This document shows positions 9,440 through 21,400 of a DNA stretch of 64,000 nucleotides, piece after piece. The notes beneath the pieces are model-generated. The model searched no databases and had not been told where the DNA came from. It was given only the letters and a program-made list of their open reading frames with translations. Source of the DNA: Rhynochetos jubatus (taxonomy: Eukaryota > Chordata > Aves > Eurypygiformes > Rhynochetidae); NCBI GenBank assembly GCA_027574665.1, contig CM050666.1:310001-374000 (forward strand). Direction: 5' to 3'. The translations under genes were made by a program, and so were the position numbers. Each line of letters begins with the position of its first letter. Position 1 is the first letter of the stretch.

Positions 9440-11327
9440 CCCGGGAAAGTCGAAATCCACAGGGTCACCTTCTCTGTGCTAACAGGCTCGGAGAGGCTCG
9501 AATGCGCGGCTCGTTGAAGCGTCTGCCCGAACACGGACATCTGAAGCAGCACTGTAATGCGACCAAACAGAAAGAGTTAGGAGAGAATTTCTTGTCCCTT
9601 CTTGCTGCGCCTTTGCAGAGCACTGCGTGCCAGAGCAGCCGGATCACTGTGTTGCTTGCAATCTCCAGTTCCAACAGTGCCACAGTTCCTCGGCAACAGA
9701 AAGAGCTAGGGAGGAATTGCTTACGCTGTTTTCTCTCGCTGTGCTCTAGCAGTTCGTTCCCTTTTCGGCAGAGCGCGGGACCGCTTGCAAAGCTTAGAAA
9801 CAAACCTCTCCCTTTTCCTCCCAAGCGGAAAGAACTACGAGAGAATTTCTGAGTGAAGCCTTGTTTGTTTTGGCAGAGCACTGCATGCCTCTTAAGACAG
9901 AGCTCTGGATCCCCGGGAAAGTCGAAATCCACAGGGTCACCTTCTCTGTGCTAACAGGCTTGGAGAGGCTCGAATGCGCGGCTCGTTGAAGCGTCTGCCC
10001 GAACACGGACATCTAAAGCAGCACTGTAATGCGACCAAACAGAACGAGTTAGGAGAGAATTTCTTGTCCCTTCTTGCTGCGCCTTTGCAGAGCACTGCGT
10101 GCCAGAGCAGCCGGATGGCTGTGTTGCTTGCAATCTCCAGTTCCAACAGTGCCACAGTTCCTCGGCAACAGGAAGAGCTAGGAAGGAATTGCTTACGCTG
10201 TTTTCTCTTGCTGTGCTCTAGCAGTTCGTTCCCTTTTCGGCAGAGCGCGGGACCGCTTGCAAAGCTTAGAAACAAACCTCTCCCTTTTCCTCCAAAAGGG
10301 AAAGAGCTATGAGAGAATTTCTTAGGGAAACCTTGTTTGTTTTGGCAGAGCACTGCATGTCTCTTAAGACAGAGCTCTGGATCCCCGGGAAAGTCGAAAT
10401 CCACAGGGTCACCTTCTCTGTGCTAACAGGCTCGGAGAGGCTCGAATGCGCGGCTCGTTGAAGCGTCTGCCCGAACACGGACATCTGAAGCAGCACTGTA
10501 ATGCGACCAAACAGAAAGAGTTAGGAGAGAATTTCTTGTCCCTTCTTGCTGCGCCTTTGCAGAGCACTGCGTGCCAGAGCAGCCGGATCACTGTGTTGCT
10601 TGCAATCTCCAGTTCCAACAGTGCCACAGTTCCTCGGCAACAGAAAGAGCTAGGGAGGAATTGCTTACGCTGTTTTCTCTCGCTGTGCTCTAGCAGTTCG
10701 TTCCCTTTTCGGCAGAGCGCGGGACCGCTTGCAAAGCTTAGAAACAAACCTCTCCCTTTTCCTCCCAAGCGGAAAGAACTACGAGAGAATTTCTGAGTGA
10801 AGCCTTGTTTGTTTTGGCAGAGCACTGCATGCCTCTTAAGACAGAGCTCTGGATCCCCGGGAAAGTCGAAATCCACAGGGTCACCTTCTCTGTGCTAACA
10901 GGCTCGGAGAGGCTCGAATGCGCGGCTCGTTGAAGCGTCTGCCCGAACACGGACATCTAAAGCAGCACTGTAATGCGACCAAACAGAACGAGTTAGGAGA
11001 GAATTTCTTGTCCCTTCTTGCTGCGCCTTTGCAGAGCACTGCGTGCCAGAGCAGCCGGATGGCTGTGTTGCTTGCAATCTCCAGTTCCAACAGTGCCACA
11101 GTTCCTCGGCAACAGGAAGAGCTAGGAAGGAATTGCTTACGCTGTTTTCTCTTGCTGTGCTCTAGCAGTTCGTTCCCTTTTCGGCAGAGCGCGGGACCGC
11201 TTGCAAAGCTTAGAAACAAACCTCTCCCTTTTCCTCCAAAAGGGAAAGAGCTATGAGAGAATTTCTTAGGGAAACCTTGTTTGTTTTGGCAGAGCACTGC
11301 ATGTCTCTTAAGACAGAGCTCTGGATC
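9440..11327 (+). repeat. Near-identical tandem dimer (2 x 944 bp)
   Basis: 9440-10383 and 10384-11327 are the same ordered pair. The first member has ACATCTGAAG, GGATCACTG, CTAGGGAGG and the R-type end; the second has GAACGAG, CAGGAAGAG, TCTCTTGCTGTG, GCTATGAGAG and GCATGTCTC. Reading the two side by side I find a single difference, T at 9961 against C at the equivalent site in the second copy. This is one of the youngest duplications in the window. Confidence 0.82.
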
Positions 11328-14300
11328 CCCGGGAAAGTCGAAATCCACAGGGTCACCTTCTCTGTGCTAACAGGCTCGGAGAGGCTCGAATGCGCGGCTC
11401 GTTGAAGCGTCTGCCCGAACACGGACATCTAAAGCAGCACTGTAATGCGACCAAACAGAACGAGTTAGGAGAGAATTTCTTGTCCCTTCTTGCTGCGCCT
11501 TTGCAGAGCACTGCGTGCCAGAGCAGCCGGATGGCTGTGTTGCTTGCAATCTCCAGTTCCAACAGTGCCACAGTTCCTCGGCAACAGAAAGAGCTAGGAA
11601 GGAATTGCTTACGCTGTTTTCTCTCGCTGTGCTCTAGCAGTTCGTTCCCTTTTCGGCAGAGCGCGGGACCGCTTGCAAAGCTTAGAAACAAACCTCTCCC
11701 TTTTCCTCCCAAGCGGAAATAACTACGAGAGAATTTCTGAGTGAAGCCTTGTTTGTTTTGGCAGAGCACTGCATGTCTCTTAAGACAGAGCTCTGGATCC
11801 CCGGGAAAGTCGAAATCCACAGGGTCACCTTCTCTGTGCTAACAGGCTCGGAGAGGCTCGAATGCGCGGCTCGTTGAAGCGTCTGCCCGAACACGGACAT
11901 CTAAAGCAGCACTGTAATGCGACCAAACAGAAAGAGTTAGGAGAGAATTTCTTGTCCCTTCTTGCTGCGCCTTTGCAGAGCACTGCGTGCCAGAGCAGCC
12001 GGATCGCTGTGTTGCTTGCAATCTCCAGTTCCAACAGTGCCACAGTTCCTCGGCAACAGAAAGAGCTAGGAAGGAATTGCTTACGCTGTTTTCTCTCGCT
12101 GTGCTCTAGCAGTTCGTTCCCTTTTCGGCAGAGCGCGGGACCGCTTGCAAAGCTTAGAAACAAACCTCTCCCTTTTCCTCGCAAGCGGAAAGAACTACGA
12201 GAGAATTTCTGAGTGAAGCCTTGTTTGTTTTGGCAGAGCACTGCATGTCTCTTAAGACAGAGCTCTGGATCCCCGGGAAAGTCGAAATCCACAGGGTCAC
12301 CTTCTCTGTGCTAACAGGCTCGGAGAGGCTCGAATGCGCGGCTCGTTGAAGCGTCTGCCCGAACACGGACATCTAAAGCAGCACTGTAATGCGACCAAAC
12401 AGAATGAGTTAGGAGAGAATTTCTTGTCCCTTCTTGCTGCGCCTTTGCAGAGCACTGCGTGCCAGAGCAGCCGGATGGCTGTGTTGCTTGCAATCTCCAG
12501 TTCCAACAGTGCCACAGTTCCTCGGCAACAGAAAGAGCTAGGAAGGAATTGCTTACGCTGTTTTCTCTCGCTGTGCTCTAGCAGTTCGTTCCCTTTTCGG
12601 CAGAGCGCGGGACCGCTTGCAAAGCTTAGAAACAAACCTCTCCCTTTTCCTCCAAAAGGGAAAGAGCTATGAGAGAATTTCTTAGCGAAACCTTGTTTGT
12701 TTTGGCAGAGCACTGCATGCCTCTTAAGACAGAGCTCTGTATCCCCGGGAAAGTCGAAATCCACAGGGTCACCTTCTCTGTGCTAACAGGCTCGGAGAGG
12801 CTCGAATGCGCGGCTCGTTGAAGCGTCTGCCCGAACACAGACATCTGAAGCAGCACTGTAATGCGACCAAACAGAAAGAGTTAGGAGAGAATTTCTTGTC
12901 CCTTCTTGCTGCGCCTTTGCAGAGCACTGCGTGCCAGAGCAGCCGGATCGCTGTCTTGCTTGCAATCTCCAGTTCCAACAGTGCCACAGTTCCTCGGCAA
13001 CAGAAAGAGCTAGGGAGGAATTGCTTACGCTGTTTTCTCTCGCTGTGCTCTAGCAGTTCGTTCCCTTTTCGGCAGAGCACGGGACCGCTTGCAAAGCTTA
13101 GAAACAAACCTCTCCCTTTTCCTCCCAAGCGGAAAGAACTACGAGAGAATTTCTGAGTGAAGCCTTGTTTGTTTTGGCAGAGCACTGCATGCCTCTTAAG
13201 ACAGAGCTCTGGATCCCCGGGAAAGTCGAAATCCACAGGGTCACCTTCTCTGTGCTAACAGGCTCGGAGAGGCTCGAATGCGCGGCTCGTTGAAGCGTCT
13301 GCCCGAACACGGACATCTAAAGCAGCACTGTAATGCGACCAAACAGAACGAGTTAGGAGAGAATTTCTTGTCCCTTCTTGCTGCGCCTTTGCAGAGCACT
13401 GCGTGCCAGAGCAGCCGGATGGCTGTGTTGCTTGCAATCTCCAGTTCCAAGAGTGCCACAGTTCCTCGGCAACAGGAAGAGCTAGGAAGGAATTGCTTAT
13501 GCTGTTTTCTCTCGCTGTGCTCTAGCAGTTCGTTCCCTTTTCGGCAGAGCGCGGGACCGCTTGCAAAGCTTAGAAACAAACCTCTCCCTTTTCCTCCAAA
13601 AGGGAAAGAGCTATGAGAGAATTTCTTAGCGAAACCTTGTTTGTTTTGGCAGAGCACTGCATGTCTCTTAAGACAGAGCTCTGGATCCCCGGGAAAGTCG
13701 AAATCCACAGGGTCACCTTCTCTGTGCTAACAGGCTCGGAGAGGCTCGAATGCGCGGCTCGTTGAAGCGTCTGCCCGAACACGGACATCTAAAGCAGCAC
13801 TGTAATGCGACCAAACAGAACGAGTTAGGAGAGAATTTCTTGTCCCTTCTTGCTGCGCCTTTGCAGAGCACTGCGTGCCAGAGCAGCCGGATGGCTGTGT
13901 TGCTTGCAATCTCCAGTTCCAACAGTGCCACAGTTCCTCGGCAACAGAAAGAGCTAGGAAGGAATTGCTTACGCTGTTTTCTCTCGCTGTGCTCTAGCAG
14001 TTCGTTCCCTTTTCGGCAGAGCGCGGGACCGCTTGCAAAGCTTAGAAACAAACCTCTCCCTTTTCCTCCAAAAGGGAAAGAGCTACGAGAGAATTTCTTA
14101 GGGAAACCTTGTTTGTTTTGGCAGAGCACTGCATGCCTCTTAAGACAGAGCTCTGGATCCCCGGGAAAGTCGAAATCCACAGGGTCACCTTCTCTGTGCT
14201 AACAGGCTCGGAGAGGCTCGAATGCGCGGCTCGTTGAAGCGTCTGCCCGAACACGGACATCTGAAGCAGCACTGTAATGCGACCAAACAGAAAGAGTTAG

Positions 14301-16519
14301 GAGAGAATTTCTTGTCCCTTCTTGCTGCGCCTTTGCAGAGCACTGCGTGCCTGAGCAGCCGGATGGCTGTGTTGCTTGCAATCTCCAGTTCCAACAGTGC
14401 CACAGTTCCTCGGCAACAGAAAGAGCTAGGAAGGAATTGCTTACGCTGTTTTCTCTCGCTGTGCTCTAGCAGTTCGTTCCCTTTTCGGCAGAGCGCGGGA
14501 CCGCTTGCAAAGCTTAGAAACAAACCTCTCCCTTTTCCTCCAAAAGGGAAAGAGCTACGAGAGAATTTCTTAGGGAAACCTTGTTTGTTTTGGCAGAGCA
14601 CTGCATGCCTCTTAAGACAGAGCTCTGGATCCCCGGGAAAGTCGAAATCCACAGGGTCACCTTCTCTGTGCTAACAGGCTCGGAGAGGCTCGAATGCGCG
14701 GCTCGTTGAAGCGTCTGCCCGAACACGGACATCTAAAGCAGCACTGTAATGCGACCAAACAGAAAGAGTTAGGAGAGAATTTCCTGTCCCTTCTTGCTGC
14801 GCCTTTGCAGAGCACTGCGTGCCAGAGCAGCCGGATGGCTGTGTTGCTTGCAATCTCCAGTTCCAACAGTGCCACAGTTCCTCGGCAACAGAAAGAGCTA
14901 GGAAGGAATTGCTTACGCTGTTTTCTCTCGCTGTGCTCTAGCAGTTCGTTCCCTTTTCGGCAGAGCGCGGGACCGCTTGCAAAGCTTAGAAACAAAGCTC
15001 TCCCTTTTCCTCCAAAAGGGAAAGAGCTATGAGAGAATTTCTTAGCGAAACCTTGTTTGTTTTGGCAGAGCACTGCATGTCTCTTAAGACAGAGCTCTGG
15101 ATCCCCGGGAAAGTCGAAATCCACAGGGTCACCTTCTCTGTGCTAACAGGCTCGGAGAGGCTCGAATGCGCGGCTCGTTGAAGCGTCTGCCCGAACACGG
15201 ACATCTAAAGCAGCACTGTAATGCGACCAAACAGAACGAGTTAGGAGAGAATTTCTTGTCCCTTCTTGCTGCGCCTTTGCAGAGCACTGCGTGCCAGAGC
15301 AGCCGGATGGCTGTGTTGCTTGCAATCTCCAGTTCCAACAGTGCCACAGTTCCTCGGCAACAGAAAGAGCTAGGAAGGAATTGCTTACGCTGTTTTCTCT
15401 CGCTGTGCTCTAGCAGTTCGTTCCCTTTTCGGCAGAGCGCGGGACTGCTTGCAAAGCTTAGAAACAAACCTCTCCCTTTTCCTCCCAAGCGGAAAGAACT
15501 ACGAGAGAATTTCTGAGTGAAGCCTTGTTTGTTTTGGCAGAGCACTGCATGTCTCTTAAGAGAGAGCTCTGGATCCCCGGGAAAGTCGAAATCCACAGGG
15601 TCACCTTCTCTGTGCTAACAGGCTCGGAGAGGCTCGAATGCGCGGCTCGTTGAAGTGTCTGCCCGAACACGGACATCTAAAGCAGCACTGTAATGCGACC
15701 AAACAGAAAGAGTTAGGAGAGAATTTCTTGTCCCTTCTTGCTGCGCCTTTGCAGAGCACTGCGTGCCAGAGCAGCCGGATGGCTGTGTTGCTTGCAATCT
15801 CCAGTTCCAACAGTGCCACAGTTCCTCGGCAACAGAAAGAGCTAGGAAGGAATTGCTTACGCTGTTTTCTCTCGCTGTGCTCTAGCAGTTCGTTCCCTTT
15901 TCGGCAGAGCGTGGGACCGCTTGCAAAGCTTAGAAACAAACCTCTCCCTTTTCCTCCAAAAGGGAAAGAGCTACGAGAGAATTTCTTAGGGAAACCTTGT
16001 TTGTTTTGGCAGAGCACTGCATGCCTCTTAAGACAGAGCTCTGGATCCCCGGGAAAGTCGAAATCCACAGGGTCACCTTCTCTGTGCTAACAGGCTCGGA
16101 GAGGCTCGAATGGGCGGCTCGTTGAAGCGTCTGCCCGAACACGGACATCTAAAGCAGCACTGTAATGCGAGCAAACAGAACGAGTTAGGAGAGAATTTCT
16201 TGTCCCTTCTTGCTGCGCCTTTGCAGAGCACTGCGTGCCAGAGCAGCCGGATGGCTGTGTTGCTTGCAATCTCCAGTTCCAACAGTGCCACAGTTCCTCG
16301 GCAACAGAAAGAGCTAGGAAGGAATTGCTTACGCTGTTTTCTCTCGCTGTGCTCTAGCAGTTCGTTCCCTTTTCGGCAGAGCGCGGGACCGCTTGCAAAG
16401 CTTAGAAACAAACCTCTCCCTTTTCCTCCAAAAGGGAAAGAGCTACGAGAGAATTTCTTAGGGAAACCTTGTTTGTTTTGGCAGAGCACTGCATGCCTCT
16501 TAAGACAGAGCTCTGGATC

Positions 16520-18407
16520 CCCGGGAAAGTCGAAATCCACGGGGTCACCTTCTCTGTGCTAACAGGCTTGGAGAGGCTCGAATGCGCGGCTCGTTGAAGC
16601 GTCTGCCCGAACACGGACATCTGAAGCAGCACTGTAATGCGACCAAACAGAAAGAGTTAGGAGAGAATTTCTTGTCCCTTCTTGCTGCGCCTTTGCAGAG
16701 CACTGCGTGCCTGAGCAGCCGGATGGCTGTGTTGCTTGCAATCTCCAGTTCCAACAGTGCCACAGTTCCTCGGCAACAGAAAGAGCTAGGAAGGAATTGC
16801 TTACGCTGTTTTCTCTCGCTGTGCTCTAGCAGTTCGTTCCCTTTTCGGCAGAGCGCGGGACCGCTTGCAAAGCTTAGAAACAAACCTCTCCCTTTTCCTC
16901 CAAAAGGGAAAGAGCTACGAGAGAATTTCTTAGGGAAACCTTGTTTGTTTTGGCAGAGCACTGCATGCCTCTTAAGACAGAGCTCTGGATCCCCGGGAAA
17001 GTCGAAATCCACAGGGTCACCTTCTCTGTGCTAACAGGCTCGGAGAGGCTCGAATGCGCGGCTCGTTGAAGCGTCTGCCCGAACACGGACATCTAAAGCA
17101 GCACTGTAATGCGACCAAACAGAAAGAGTTAGGAGAGAATTTCCTGTCCCTTCTTGCTGCGCCTTTGCAGAGCACTGCATGCCAGAGCAGCCGGATGGCT
17201 GTGTTGCTTGCAATCTCCAGTTCCAACAGTGCCACAGTTCCTCGGCAACAGAAAGAGCTAGGAAGGAATTGCTTACGCTGTTTTCTCTCGCTGTGCTCTA
17301 GCAGTTCGTTCCCTTTTCGGCAGAGCGCGGGACCGCTTGCAAAGCTTAGAAACAAACCTCTCCCTTTTCCTCCAAAAGGGAAAGAGCTACGAGAGAATTT
17401 CTTAGGGAAACCTTGTTTGTTTTGGCAGAGCACTGCATGCCTCTTAAGACAGAGCTCTGGATCCCCGGGAAAGTCGAAATCCACAGGGTCACCTTCTCTG
17501 TGCTAACAGGCTTGGAGAGGCTCGAATGCGCGGCTCGTTGAAGCGTCTGCCCGAACACGGACATCTGAAGCAGCACTGTAATGCGACCAAACAGAAAGAG
17601 TTAGGAGAGAATTTCTTGTCCCTTCTTGCTGCGCCTTTGCAGAGCACTGCGTGCCTGAGCAGCCGGATGGCTGTGTTGCTTGCAATCTCCAGTTCCAACA
17701 GTGCCACAGTTCCTCGGCAACAGAAAGAGCTAGGAAGGAATTGCTTACGCTGTTTTCTCTCGCTGTGCTCTAGCAGTTCGTTCCCTTTTCGGCAGAGCGC
17801 GGGACCGCTTGCAAAGCTTAGAAACAAACCTCTCCCTTTTCCTCCAAAAGGGAAAGAGCTACGAGAGAATTTCTTAGGGAAACCTTGTTTGTTTTGGCAG
17901 AGCACTGCATGCCTCTTAAGACAGAGCTCTGGATCCCCGGGAAAGTCGAAATCCACAGGGTCACCTTCTCTGTGCTAACAGGCTCGGAGAGGCTCGAATG
18001 CGCGGCTCGTTGAAGCGTCTGCCCGAACACGGACATCTAAAGCAGCACTGTAATGCGACCAAACAGAAAGAGTTAGGAGAGAATTTCCTGTCCCTTCTTG
18101 CTGCGCCTTTGCAGAGCACTGCATGCCAGAGCAGCCGGATGGCTGTGTTGCTTGCAATCTCCAGTTCCAACAGTGCCACAGTTCCTCGGCAACAGAAAGA
18201 GCTAGGAAGGAATTGCTTACGCTGTTTTCTCTCGCTGTGCTCTAGCAGTTCGTTCCCTTTTCGGCAGAGCGCGGGACCGCTTGCAAAGCTTAGAAACAAA
18301 CCTCTCCCTTTTCCTCCAAAAGGGAAAGAGCTACGAGAGAATTTCTTAGGGAAACCTTGTTTGTTTTGGCAGAGCACTGCATGTCTCTTAAGACAGAGCT
18401 CTGGATC
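16520..18407 (+). repeat. Near-identical tandem dimer (2 x 944 bp)
   Basis: 16520-17463 and 17464-18407 carry the same ordered alleles: first GGCTTGGAGAGG, ACATCTGAAG and GTGCCTGAGCAGC, then AATTTCCTGTCCC with CTGCATGCCAGAGC. The differences I see are CACGGGGTC against CACAGGGTC at the start of the first copy and GCATGTCTC at the end of the second. The duplication is independent of the one at 9440-11327, since the alleles are different. Confidence 0.8.
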
Positions 18408-21400
18408 CCCGGGAAAGTCGAAATCCACAGGGTCACCTTCTCTGTGCTAACAGGCTCGGAGAGGCTCGAATGCGCGGCTCGTTGAAGCGTCTGCCCGAAC
18501 ACGGACATATAAAGCAGCACTGTAATGCGACCAAACAGAAAGAGTTAGGAGAGAATTTCTTGTCCCTTCTTGCTGCGCCTTTGCAGAGCACTGCGTGCCA
18601 GAGCAGCCGGATGGCTGTGTTGCTTGCAATCTCCAGTTCCAACAGTGCCACAGTTCCTCGGCAACAGAAAGAGCTAGGGAGGAATTGCTTACGCTGTTTT
18701 CTCTCGCTGTGCTCTAGCAGTTCGTTCCCTTTTCGGCAGAGCGCGGGACCGCTTGCAAAGCTTAGAAACAAACCTCTCCCTTTTCCTCCCAAGCGGAAAG
18801 AACTACGAGAGAATTTCTGAGTGAAGCCTTGTTTGTTTTGGCAGAGCACTGCATGTCTCTTAAGACAGAGCTCTGGATCCCCGGGAAAGTCGAAATCCAC
18901 AGGGTCACCTTCTCTGTGCTAACAGGCTCGGAGAGGCTCGAATGCGCGGCTCGTTGAAGCGTCTGCCCGAACACGGACATCTAAAGCAGCACTGTAATGC
19001 GACCAAACAGAATGAGTTAGGAGAGAATTTCTTGTCCCTTCTTGCTGCGCCTTTGCAGAGCACTGCGTGCCAGAGCAGCCGGATGGCTGTGTTGCTTGCA
19101 ATCTCCAGTTCCAACAGTGCCACAGTTCCTCGGCAACAGAAAGAGCTAGGAAGGAATTGCTTACGCTGTTTTCTCTCGCTGTGCTCTAGCAGTTCGTTCC
19201 CTTTTCGGCAGAGCGCGGGACCGCTTGCAAAGCTTAGAAACAAACCTCTCCCTTTTCCTCCAAAAGGGAAAGAGCTACGAGAGAATTTCTTAGGGAAACC
19301 TTGTTTGTTTTGGCAGAGCACTGCATGCCTCTTAAGACAGAGCTCTGGATCCCCGGGAAAGTCGAAATCCACAGGGTCACCTTCTCTGTGCTAACAGGCT
19401 CGGAGAGGCTCGAATGCGCGACTCGTTGAAGCGTCTGCCCGAACACGGACATCTGAAGCAGCACTGTAATGCGACCAAACAGAAAGAGTTAGGAGAGAAT
19501 TTCTTGTCCCTTCTTGCTGCGCCTTTGCAGAGCACTGCGTGCCTGAGCAGCCGGATGGCTGTGTTGCTTGCAATCTCCAGTTCCAACAGTGCCACAGTTC
19601 CTCGGCAACAGAAAGAGCTAGGAAGGAATTGCTTACGCTGTTTTCTCTCGCTGTGCTCTAGCAGTTCGTTCCCTTTTCGGCAGAGCGCGGGACCGCTTGC
19701 AAAGCTTAGAAACAAACCTCTCCCTTTTCCTCCAAAAGGGAAAGAGCTACGAGAGAATTTCTTAGGGAAACCTTGTTTGTTTTGGCAGAGCACTGCATGC
19801 CTCTTAAGACAGAGCTCTGGATCCCCGGGAAAGTCGAAATCCACAGAGTCACCTTCTCTGTGCTAACAGGCTCGGAGAAGCTCGAATGCGCGGCTCGTTG
19901 AAGCGTCTGCCCGAACACGGACATCTAAAGCAGCACTGTAATGCGACCAAACAGAAAGACTTAGGAGAGAATTTCTTGTCCCTTCTTGCTGCGCCTTTGC
20001 AGAGCACTGCATGCCAGAGCAGCCGGATCGCTGTGTTGCTTGCAATCTCCAGTTCCAACAGTGCCACAGTTCCTCGGCAACAGAAAGAGCTAGGAAGGAA
20101 TTGCTTACGCTGTTTTCTCTCGCTGTGCTCTAGCAGTTCGTTCCCTTTTCGGCAGAGCGCGGGACCGCTTGCAAAGCTTAGAAACAAACCTCTCCCTTTT
20201 CCTCCCAAGCGGAAAGAACTACGAGAGAATTTCTGAGTGAAGCCTTGTTTGTTTTGGCAGAGCACTGCATGTCTCTTAAGACAGAGCTCTGGATCCCCGG
20301 GAAAGTCGAAATCCACAGGGTCACCTTCTCTGTGCTAACAGGCTCGGAGAGGCTCGAATGCGCGGCTCGTTGAAGCGTCTGCCCGAACACGGACATCTAA
20401 AGCAGCACTGTAATGCGACCAAACAGAACGAGTTAGGAGAGAATTTCTTGTCCCTTCTTGCTGCGCCTTTGCAGAGCACTGCGTGCCAGAGCAGCCGGAT
20501 CGCTGTCTTGCTTGCAATCTCCAGTTCCAACAGTGCCACAGTTCCTCGGCAACAGAAAGAGCTAGGAAGGAATTGCTTACGCTGTTTTCTCTCGCTGTGC
20601 TCTAGCAGTTTGTTCCCTTTTCGGCAGAGCGCGGGACCGCTTGCAAAGCTTAGAAACAAACCTCTCCCTTTTCCTCCAAAAGGGAAAGAGCTACGAGAGA
20701 ATTTCTTAGGGAAACCTTGTTTGTTTTGGCAGAGCACTGCATGCCTCTTAAGACAGAGCTCTGGATCCCCGGGAAAGTCGAAATCCACAGGGTCACCTTC
20801 TCTGTGCTAACAGGCTCGGAGAAGCTCGAATGCGCGGCTCGTTGAAGCGTCTGCCCGAACACGGACATCTAAAGCAGCACTGTAATGCGACCAAACAGAA
20901 AGAGTTAGGAGAGAATTTCTTGTCCCTTCTTGCTGCGCCTTTGCAGAGCACTGCATGCCAGAGCAGCCGGATCGCTGTGTTGCTTGCAATCTCCAGTTCC
21001 AACAGTGCCACAGTTCCTCGGCAACAGAAAGAGCTAGGAAGGAATTGCTTACGCTGTTTTCTCTCGCTGTGCTCTAGCAGTTCGTTCCCTTTTCGGCAGA
21101 GCGCGGGACCGCTTGCAAAGCTTAGAAACAAACCTCTCCCTTTTCCTCCAAAAGGGAAAGAGCTACGAGAGAATTTCTTAGGGAAACCTTGTTTGTTTTG
21201 GCAGAGCACTGCATGCCTCTTAAGACAGAGCTCTGGATCCCCGGGAAAGTCGAAATCCACAGGGTCACCTTCTCTGTGCTAACAGGCTCGGAGAGGCTCG
21301 AATGCGCGGCTCGTTGAAGCGTCTGCCCGAACACGGACATCTAAAGCAGCACTGTAATGCGACCAAACAGAAAGAGTTAGGAGAGAATTTCTTGTCCCTT

